From assembly GCA_028698975.1 (NCBI GenBank), contig JAQVVK010000026.1:1-16570 (forward strand): a DNA stretch of 16,570 nt, in the 5' to 3' direction. The DNA comes from Victivallaceae bacterium. GTDB taxonomy: Bacteria > Verrucomicrobiota > Lentisphaeria > Victivallales > Victivallaceae. Under the pieces are notes generated by a model. It did not search any database and was not told where the DNA came from. It worked only from the letters and a program-made list of their open reading frames with translations. Position 1 is the first letter of the stretch. The number at the start of each line of letters is the position of its first letter. Made by a program: the position numbers and the translations under genes. Shown in pieces: positions 6,561 to 12,329 of this stretch.

Positions 6561-8091
6561 ACTTTGGCTGCTGATTGCGGCGGCTGCCGCGCTCGGACTT
6601 CTATGGCGTCTCGAATTTCTTCGAGACGCTGCTTTTATCGCCTCTTTTCGCTGGCCGATCGGCCTCGAATCCGGATTTTACGCCATCGGCGGGGTTTGGA
6701 ACGGTCTTGAGCCGGAGGGGTGTTCAATCCTTTACCGCCGCCTGCTCGAGTGGCTCGTCCCCGGGTTGTCGGTGGCCTGGGTGCGTGCTTTGCAACTCGG
6801 GGTAAATTACATCGGCGTATGGGTGCTCTGGGATCTCCTGAAACGCGATGACGCCATATCTCCGGCGATCCGGCGGGTCATGCTCGCGCTCGCTTTGATC
6901 TATCCTGTGCCGTTTTCACTTCAATGCGAACTTCTGCCCCAATCGCTGCTTTTCCCGTTTGCCGCCGCCGCGCTGTGGTTTTTCCGGCGCGGGGGAGGGG
7001 CGTTTGCCGGAGCCGCCGGGGTGGCGGCCGGGGGCATGACTTTGCTCGATCCGCTGGCGATCGGGTTTGCCGTCGCGCTGGCGGCGTTGGCCGCCGGCCG
7101 TCGCTTTTGGCGCAAGGCGGTCTGGCTTGCCGCCGGGTGTGCGGTGATCTTGGCGGCGGGGTGGTTTTCGCCCGGTTACGGTATCCGGTTCGCCGCCGGC
7201 AACCGGCCCGGCGCGGGCGGGGTAATGCCCGAATTTATGTCCGGCGAGTGGTGCCGGGCGGCTTATGCCCGCGACGGAAAGGCGTTGTCCGATCCTGAAC
7301 GGCTGGCGCGGCTTGGCTCCGAGTGGCTCCGGTCACCGGGCGACGGAGGGGTTACTTTGCTTCGCAAGGCGGGGCTGGCCTGTTTCTGGCGCGACAACGG
7401 CCGCGAAGGTCTATCCGAACATTTGGCGCGCGCGGTGCCTATGGTTGAAATTGCGGCTTTTCTGGCTCCGTTCTTCTGGCTTTTTACATTGTTTGGCATC
7501 TGGCAGGTCTGTCGCCGCCGCGAATTGCACGGCGAATTAGATCTCATGCTGGCGGTGGCGGCTCCTCTGGCTATGCAGTTGATTTTCGCGGTTCATACGC
7601 CTCTGCGCGGCGGCATGTACGCCGGGGCTTTTCCGCTGGCGGCAATCGGTATTGTCAATTGCGACTGGCTGAAATATCGTTGGTGGCTTTTGGCGGCGTT
7701 TGTCGCCTGTGTCGGCAGTTATTTGCTTTTACGAGGGAGGCAGGAGGAGACTTTGGCGCGTGCCGAGTGGCAGTTGCGCAATGGATATCAGGCATCCGCC
7801 TGCGATCTTACGCTGGAACAGATCCGAATGCCGCTGCCCGAATTTTACCGGATATCCCGTTTGCGCGGAGCCGCATTGCTGGCGCGAAGCCGTATATGTG
7901 TCATGCCGTATGAAAGGATGTATTTTGCGCTGGATGGCGTAATACACTACCGGAATGCGTGGTATAACGACAATCCCGGCTCCCCTGCCGCCAAACTGGA
8001 ATATCTTGACGCGCTGGAGAAATTGAATCGCGAGTGGCGGCGTTTCACCGGAAACGCATCACCCACTCCGCCGGTATCGTTGACCCGTTAA
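6535..8091 (+). CDS. Polytopic membrane protein, probable divergent GT-C-like glycosyltransferase
   Basis: I do not recognise a named family. The 518 residues contain about 9-10 hydrophobic segments (for example near 9-24, 82-101, 114-130, 136-150, 155-188, 195-211, and several between about 305 and 400) and a soluble C-terminal part of some 120 residues. Order and spacing resemble the GT39/PMT_2-type protein encoded opposite it: TM1, an outer loop with an acidic residue (LESGFY, E45), a TM pair, then a loop E-L-L-P-Q-S before the next helix, where the neighbour has E-T-L-Q-T-F. I infer a GT-C relation with a degenerate first-loop motif; activity is unproven. The start is ATG 6535 (TTG 6529 is an alternative), overlapping the HPr gene by 26 bp. 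The 3' end overlaps the convergent glycosyltransferase gene by 47 bp. Confidence 0.8.
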   Translation: MNSISPRVKLWLLIAAAAALGLLWRLEFLRDAAFIASFRWPIGLESGFYAIGGVWNGLEPEGCSILYRRLLEWLVPGLSVAWVRALQLGVNYIGVWVLWDLLKRDDAISPAIRRVMLALALIYPVPFSLQCELLPQSLLFPFAAAALWFFRRGGGAFAGAAGVAAGGMTLLDPLAIGFAVALAALAAGRRFWRKAVWLAAGCAVILAAGWFSPGYGIRFAAGNRPGAGGVMPEFMSGEWCRAAYARDGKALSDPERLARLGSEWLRSPGDGGVTLLRKAGLACFWRDNGREGLSEHLARAVPMVEIAAFLAPFFWLFTLFGIWQVCRRRELHGELDLMLAVAAPLAMQLIFAVHTPLRGGMYAGAFPLAAIGIVNCDWLKYRWWLLAAFVACVGSYLLLRGRQEETLARAEWQLRNGYQASACDLTLEQIRMPLPEFYRISRLRGAALLARSRICVMPYERMYFALDGVIHYRNAWYNDNPGSPAAKLEYLDALEKLNREWRRFTGNASPTPPVSLTR

Positions 8092-9838
8092 GCTCCGATC
8101 GCCCGTAATTGCGCTGAAAATCGGCCACGAAAGAAATTTTACCGGAGTCGATTATTTCGATCACCAGAGATCCTTCTCGCATGTCAACCTCAAAATCGTA
8201 TTGTTGCAACCCCGGATTTGATATGGTAAGTATATGTACCCGGTGGTTTATCATGAGTACGCATTTGGTCGGATGCTCGGCAAACAAGGTCACCGAAAGC
8301 GTGCCTTGGCCGCGCACTCCGGCAAAACTTTTCACCACCCTGCCGCCGGAGGCGACCGGCATGACCTGCCATCCGCCGAGCGTCATCGGGCCGTGGTCGA
8401 ACACACTGCCCCAATCCCGGGTGCCGCCGGGGCGCACCAATCGCATGACAACGCTTTCCAGATTGTAACGGTAGAAATCATAAGCGCAAAAGCTGATGAA
8501 CACCCCAAAAAGCGCGGAGACCGCAAAGAATAACGTGAACCCCCGGTTTTTCTTTTCGCACACCTCATGAAAGGCGGAAACAAACCCGCCGCCCGCCACT
8601 GCCAGCAGCGGCAGCACCGGAGCGCGGAAGCGGCCCAATATATAAAAAGCCGCCGTCGCCAGCATATAGGCGATGACAAAATAGTCAAGCAGAGCCAGCG
8701 CAATATCCCGCTTTTTGAAGACGCGGCCGGAGGTAAAGATCAGCCCGGCCAGCCCCAGGGCCGCGATTATGCCGCTGCCGACCGGGGCAAAGGCGGATAT
8801 GACGACGCTTTTGCCGCCGTCGCCGGAAATGGATACATTGTTGGGGATTTCACGATAATCCCAAAAAAGCAGTATCTTTCTGAATTGCAGTTCAATAAAA
8901 GAGAGCGGTTCTGTTTTCAACCAAGCCATGGCGTAAGTGAGTGCCGGGGTATGGCTGTCCATCAATTTATGCCATGAGGCGGGGTACTCCATCGGCCCCG
9001 CCGGAAGTCCCGGCTCGCGGCCGCCGGCCGGCGCCTCGCGGGTGTTGCCTAGAGCCAGTACCGCGTCGGCGGCGGTGCTGGGGCCGCGCAACCGGCCGCT
9101 GATCTGTGAGTTTCGCCATGCAAACGGCAGCTGCACCAGCAGCGTCAGCCCGATAAAGAGCGCGAGCGTGCCGATGATTTTGTATTTGGAGCGGTTGGCG
9201 CGGTACCCCGACGCGATCAGGCCGATCAACAACCCCGGCACCATAAACCAGATGTTGCCGCGGGTCAAGATGGCAACCCCGGTCATGACCCCGGTCGCCG
9301 CCCACAGACGCCAGTCGTCGCCGCGCATGGCTCGCAATGCGAGAAAGAGCAGCAGCGCGAGATTAAAGGTTTGAAGTGTTTCGTTTTGGTGGTATGGCGT
9401 GTAGAGCAGAAGCGGAGCGGCGACCGCAGTCAGCAGAGCCGCCGTGATCGGAGCCGCCCGGCCGCCGAAAATCTCTTTTGCGATCAACCCGGCCAGCCAG
9501 ACGGTGGCGGCTCCCTGCATTGATTGTACGACCATGACCAGCCACACCGACCCGTTGGAAATCAGGTATATCGCGGGCAGAAATACCGCATAGTAAAACG
9601 GCTGATAGTAGAATTCACCGGTGAATTTACCGGCGGCCACCTCTTTTGCCAGTTGCATATAGGTGGCCAGATCGGTCGTCACCGGCGGCATGAAAACGTT
9701 GTTGATCCCGCCGTTGAAGCTGGCCAGCTCATAAGAGACGATCAGCCGCAGCATCAATGCAAAAAGCGAAATAAAAAGTAAAACCGTGCTTAACCGCACC
9801 GGCGGCTTAACACGTTTTTTTTTCTGACGTGGTTTCAC
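8045..9838 (-). CDS. GT-C membrane glycosyltransferase (PMT_2/ArnT-like) with C-terminal soluble domain
   Basis: Proteins of this kind move a sugar from a polyprenyl-phosphate donor to a lipid or protein acceptor on the outer face of the inner membrane. The 597-residue product has a basic N-terminus, TM1 (about 17-36), an outer loop with the expected acidic residue in TTDLATYMQLA (D56) followed by YYQPFYYA, and about ten further hydrophobic segments. The FYILGRFRAPVLPLLAVAGG stretch near 398-417 is typical of GT39/GT83-type enzymes. From about residue 470 a beta-rich domain of about 125 residues follows (GGWQVMPV, LSVTLFAE, HILTISN), possibly a binding module. Start is GTG at 9838, 4 nt after the frr stop, with no clear ribosome site, so translation is probably coupled to frr. 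Acceptor and sugar are unknown. The C-terminal codons overlap the convergent gene. Confidence 0.85.
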   Translation of the reverse strand: MKPRQKKKRVKPPVRLSTVLLFISLFALMLRLIVSYELASFNGGINNVFMPPVTTDLATYMQLAKEVAAGKFTGEFYYQPFYYAVFLPAIYLISNGSVWLVMVVQSMQGAATVWLAGLIAKEIFGGRAAPITAALLTAVAAPLLLYTPYHQNETLQTFNLALLLFLALRAMRGDDWRLWAATGVMTGVAILTRGNIWFMVPGLLIGLIASGYRANRSKYKIIGTLALFIGLTLLVQLPFAWRNSQISGRLRGPSTAADAVLALGNTREAPAGGREPGLPAGPMEYPASWHKLMDSHTPALTYAMAWLKTEPLSFIELQFRKILLFWDYREIPNNVSISGDGGKSVVISAFAPVGSGIIAALGLAGLIFTSGRVFKKRDIALALLDYFVIAYMLATAAFYILGRFRAPVLPLLAVAGGGFVSAFHEVCEKKNRGFTLFFAVSALFGVFISFCAYDFYRYNLESVVMRLVRPGGTRDWGSVFDHGPMTLGGWQVMPVASGGRVVKSFAGVRGQGTLSVTLFAEHPTKCVLMINHRVHILTISNPGLQQYDFEVDMREGSLVIEIIDSGKISFVADFQRNYGRSELNGSTIPAEWVMRFR

Positions 9839-9842
9839 GATC

Positions 9843-10406
9843 TCAAACCGTCATCAGTTCCTTATCCTTGGCGGCAAGCTCGTTGTCGAGCGAGGCGATG
9901 TAGCGGTCGGTGAGCTTCTGAATGTCGTCGAGCATCTTTTTGCGCTCGTCCTCGGTGATGTCGCCGTCCTTTTCAAACTTCTTTACCGCGTCGTTTCCTT
10001 CACGGCGGATGTTGCGCAGGGCGACTTTGCCGTCTTCGACCGCGGCCTTGGCCTGCTTGGCCAGCGCGGCGCGGCGATCCTGGCTCAATTCGGGAATCGG
10101 CAGCTTGAGCGTTTTGCCGTCGCTGACCGGGGTGATGCCGATGTTGGCGGCGAGCAGAGCCTTTTCGACTTTGGGTACGGCCGAGGTGTCCCACGGCTGA
10201 ACCACCAGCAAACGGGGTTCTGGTGTGGTGATGCCGGCCAGCTCCCGCAAACGGGTGGGGGTGCCGTAATATTCGACCATGACGTTTTCCACCAACGCCG
10301 GTGACGCTTTGCCGGTGCGGATGCCGTTGAAAGCGTTTTTGAGCGCGTCTTCGGTTTTCATCATGTGTTCTTCGAGGGTATCCATGAGATCGGCCGGGGT
10401 TGCCAT
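9843..10406 (-). CDS. frr: Ribosome recycling factor
   Basis: RRF splits the post-termination ribosome together with EF-G. The 187-residue length is typical (E. coli 185). Family signatures are IRTGKASPALV (R30 onward), VEYYGTPTRLREL (44-56), and RNIRREGNDAVKKFEK (131-146), which contains the essential arginine pair, with the ending DKELM. The start is ATG at 10406 with a strong GGAGG at 10417-10413, 6 nt upstream. In many bacteria frr follows pyrH or tsf; here it follows a 231-bp gap and is instead co-directional with, and 4 nt ahead of, a membrane glycosyltransferase gene. Confidence 0.98.
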   Translation of the reverse strand: MATPADLMDTLEEHMMKTEDALKNAFNGIRTGKASPALVENVMVEYYGTPTRLRELAGITTPEPRLLVVQPWDTSAVPKVEKALLAANIGITPVSDGKTLKLPIPELSQDRRAALAKQAKAAVEDGKVALRNIRREGNDAVKKFEKDGDITEDERKKMLDDIQKLTDRYIASLDNELAAKDKELMTV

Positions 10407-10637
10407 TTATTACCTCCAAAAGTGGTTCATTGAGTTACGTGGCGGCACTGCCCAAACTCCCGCCGTGTCTTCTGGTCTGCCGCTTCGCTGCTTTTCCCGC
10501 GCCCCTCGAGCTTTACCGCAGAGGGTAAGGCCGCTTCGGAATCGCAAAAAAAGCCTCATTGCGGACAAACAAAAATCCATCGACGCTATTTTTGACAGTA
10601 TCACCTTTCATAAAAATAACGTTGAATCGACGCGATT
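10407..10637 (-). other. 231-bp intergenic/leader region before frr, with local secondary structure
   Basis: No convincing gene is seen. On the minus strand it opens with a hairpin and T-run after the exonuclease gene, then an AT-rich part, and then about 150 GC-rich bases with short potential stems: TTACC/GGTAA (flanked after a mismatch by GC/GC), GCAGC/GCGGC with one mismatch, and GGCGG/CCGCC around a 15-nt loop. GCCGCTTCG occurs twice in the same orientation on the plus strand (10479-10487 and 10530-10538). It could be a 5' leader of frr, a small RNA or a decayed repeat. I could not match it to tRNA, SRP RNA, RNase P RNA, 6S RNA or tmRNA. Confidence 0.45.
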
Positions 10638-10641
10638 TCAA
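10612..10641 (-). terminator. Candidate terminator of the galE-exonuclease operon (alternatively an frr promoter)
   Basis: On the minus strand, TTGAA-A-TCG (10641-10633) pairs with CGATTCAA (10629-10622), giving 8 bp with one bulged A and a 3-nt loop. TTATTTTT follows (10619-10612). The stem overlaps the exonuclease stop codon. The same bases also read as TTGAAA-N17-TATTTT (10641-10636 and 10618-10613), which would make a promoter for frr with a leader of about 200 nt. The two readings are alternatives or may coexist. Confidence 0.4.
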
Positions 10642-11198
10642 GCGCGTTCGCCGTTTTTTGCCGATATTTTCAACGCGCGGGTCAGCGCGATGGCCAGAAG
10701 CTGCCCGGTCCAGCCGACATCCGAACCGGCCCGGTGCGCGGTCATCGTCTCGTCGGTGTCGAGCTGAAAGGTGCGCCGCAACTCCTGAAGTTTATACGAA
10801 GCAAGACCGGGATGGGTGGTGCGCAGCAACCGCAAGGTGTCGAGCGTCTTGCCCTGCCACAACGGAAGTCCGCTGCGAGCCAGACTTTCCTGAAGAAAGC
10901 CGAGGTCAAACCGCGCGTTGTGCGCCACCAAGGTGCTTTCGGCGGCAAATCCGATGAATTCACGCGCCACCACCGGGAAATGCGGCGATGTCGCCACCAT
11001 TGCGTCGGTTATATGGTGAATGGCCGTCACCCCGGGCGGTATCGGCCGCCCCGGGTTGATGAGCGACTGGTATTCGCTTTGTGAGCCGTCACGCTCAATG
11101 CGGAGCGCGGCCAGCTCGACAATGCGGTCTCCCGCCGGGCTCATGCCGGTGGTTTCGAGATCGAACACCGTGAACGGACCGAGTTCGTACCAGATCAA
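10638..11198 (-). CDS. DnaQ-like 3'-5' exonuclease (DEDDh family)
   Basis: The 186-residue protein is a stand-alone exonuclease domain of the DNA polymerase III epsilon type; such proteins remove nucleotides from 3' ends using two metal ions. All five DEDDh residues are visible: D13 and E15 (FDLETTG), D98 (HNARFDLGFL), H155 and D160 (HRAGSDVG). INPGRPIPPGVTAIHHIT is the usual Exo-I follow-up segment. At this length it lacks a clear polymerase-binding tail, and it could be a proofreading subunit or a DNA/RNA-processing paralogue. The start is TTG at 11198, overlapping the galE stop as TTGA; GGAGGG at 11213-11208 is 9 nt upstream, supporting this start and coupling to galE. Confidence 0.93.
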   Translation of the reverse strand: MIWYELGPFTVFDLETTGMSPAGDRIVELAALRIERDGSQSEYQSLINPGRPIPPGVTAIHHITDAMVATSPHFPVVAREFIGFAAESTLVAHNARFDLGFLQESLARSGLPLWQGKTLDTLRLLRTTHPGLASYKLQELRRTFQLDTDETMTAHRAGSDVGWTGQLLAIALTRALKISAKNGERA

Positions 11199-12169
11199 TT
11201 AGCGTAACCCTCCGGGTGCTTGAGCTGCCACTTCCACGCCGATTCGATGATCTGCCGGGCGGATTCAAAACGGGGCTTCCACCCCAGTTCGGCGCGGGCG
11301 CGGTCGCTGCATGCGATCAGCTTGGCCGGGTCGCCGGGGCGGCGCGGAGCAAATTCAAGGTTGACTTTGAGGCCGGTGACTTCCTCGGCGGCCTTGACGA
11401 TCTCCATGACCGATAGGCCGTTGCCGGTGCCGAGGTTGTAGTGGCCGCTCTCCTTGGCCGACAACGCCAGCTCGTGCGCCTGCGCCAGGTCAAGGATGTG
11501 GATGTAGTCGCGCACGCAGGTGCCGTCGCTGGTCTCGTAGTCGTTGCCGTAGACCATCAGTTTTTCGCGTTTGCCGCGCAGCGTCTGCAAAATGATCGGG
11601 ATGAGGTGGCTTTCCGGGCGGTGATCTTCGCCGAAATTGCTGGTCGCTCCGGCGGCGTTAAAGTAACGCAGCGCGGCATAGTTGATGCCGTAAATCTTAT
11701 GATACCACTTGAGCACTTTTTCGAAGCAGAGTTTGGATTCGCCGTAGGGGTTGATCGGTTCCTGCCGGTCGTTTTCGCGGATCGGCACAGATTCCGGCTG
11801 GCCGAACGTGGCGGCGGTGCTGGAAAACACAATGGTCTTTACGCCGCCGGACACGGCCGCGTCGGCCAGATTGATGGCGTTGCAGAGGTTGTTGCGAAAA
11901 TATTTCGACGGGTCTTTCATCGATTCTCCGACCAGCGAGAACGCGGCGAAGTGCATGATCGCGTCGAAAGCACCCTGCTTGCAGACGTCGGCAATGAGTT
12001 CGCGGTTGCCGAGGTTGCCGCGCACGAAGTTCGCCCGCGGATCCACCGCGTCGCGGTGGCCGGTGATGAGATCGTCGAAGATGGTCACTTCATAACCGTG
12101 ATCGAGCAGATACTCGGAACACGCGCTGCCGATATAACCGGCTCCGCCGGCGACCAGAACTTTTTTCAT
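11195..12169 (-). CDS. galE: UDP-glucose 4-epimerase
   Basis: GalE interconverts UDP-glucose and UDP-galactose using tightly bound NAD, supplying sugars for surface polysaccharides and galactose use. The 324-residue product has the Rossmann motif GGAGYIG (residues 8-14), FDDL at the end of the second strand, and the SDR catalytic pair Y142-x-x-x-K146 in PYGESK. Thr118 in FSSTAA replaces the E. coli Ser124, a tolerated change. RYFNAAGA and the C-terminal NLGTGNGLSV and RRPGDP segments are typical of GalE. I chose ATG 12169 because the Rossmann strand MKKVLVAGG starts there and GGGAG lies 10 nt upstream; the frame stays open to 12268 but that part has no homology. The downstream exonuclease gene overlaps by 3 bp within TTGA. 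Confidence 0.95.
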   Translation of the reverse strand: MKKVLVAGGAGYIGSACSEYLLDHGYEVTIFDDLITGHRDAVDPRANFVRGNLGNRELIADVCKQGAFDAIMHFAAFSLVGESMKDPSKYFRNNLCNAINLADAAVSGGVKTIVFSSTAATFGQPESVPIRENDRQEPINPYGESKLCFEKVLKWYHKIYGINYAALRYFNAAGATSNFGEDHRPESHLIPIILQTLRGKREKLMVYGNDYETSDGTCVRDYIHILDLAQAHELALSAKESGHYNLGTGNGLSVMEIVKAAEEVTGLKVNLEFAPRRPGDPAKLIACSDRARAELGWKPRFESARQIIESAWKWQLKHPEGYAN

Positions 12170-12235
12170 CGTATATTTTCTCCCATGTGGTGTGGTAATT
12201 TGACATGCCGCGTCGGATAAACTGCTCCGGCGCAT

Positions 12236-12268
12236 TGTATACCATATCATAAAAGTCGTTTTTTTCAA
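12236..12268 (-). promoter_or_regulatory. Weak candidate galE promoter
   Basis: On the minus strand, TTGAAA (12268-12263) precedes TATGGT (12246-12241, 16 bp spacing) and TATACA (12241-12236, 21 bp spacing, with TGG before it). Neither pairing is ideal, but this is the best candidate in the 160-bp divergent gap on this strand. It would give a leader of roughly 60-65 nt. Confidence 0.35.
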
Positions 12269-12278
12269 GGCGGCAAGA

Positions 12279-12307
12279 TTGAATTAACGGCGGGTTCCTG
12301 CTATCTT
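12279..12307 (+). promoter_or_regulatory. Promoter of the repeat lipoprotein gene (TTGAAT-N17-TATCTT)
   Basis: TTGAAT (12279-12284) and TATCTT (12302-12307) are 17 bp apart. The predicted start near 12314 would leave a leader of only about 16 nt with AAGGAG at 12315-12320 at its very beginning, so the true start may lie slightly earlier. It shares the 160-bp gap with galE. Confidence 0.5.
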
Positions 12308-12329
12308 ATTTGAAAAGGAGTTATAATTT

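Noticed and set aside
10410..10604. 64-codon minus-strand frame in the gap before frr
   Set aside because: No ribosome site or recognisable composition; it overlaps the stem-rich part of the leader and ends against the frr ribosome site.
11441..12220. 259-codon open frame on the plus strand
   Set aside because: Antisense shadow of galE with the same repetitive Val/Ala/Arg composition.
12170..12268. Longer galE reading from 12268
   Set aside because: The added 33 residues precede the Rossmann strand that normally begins the protein, and the promoter and GGGAG site fall inside them.
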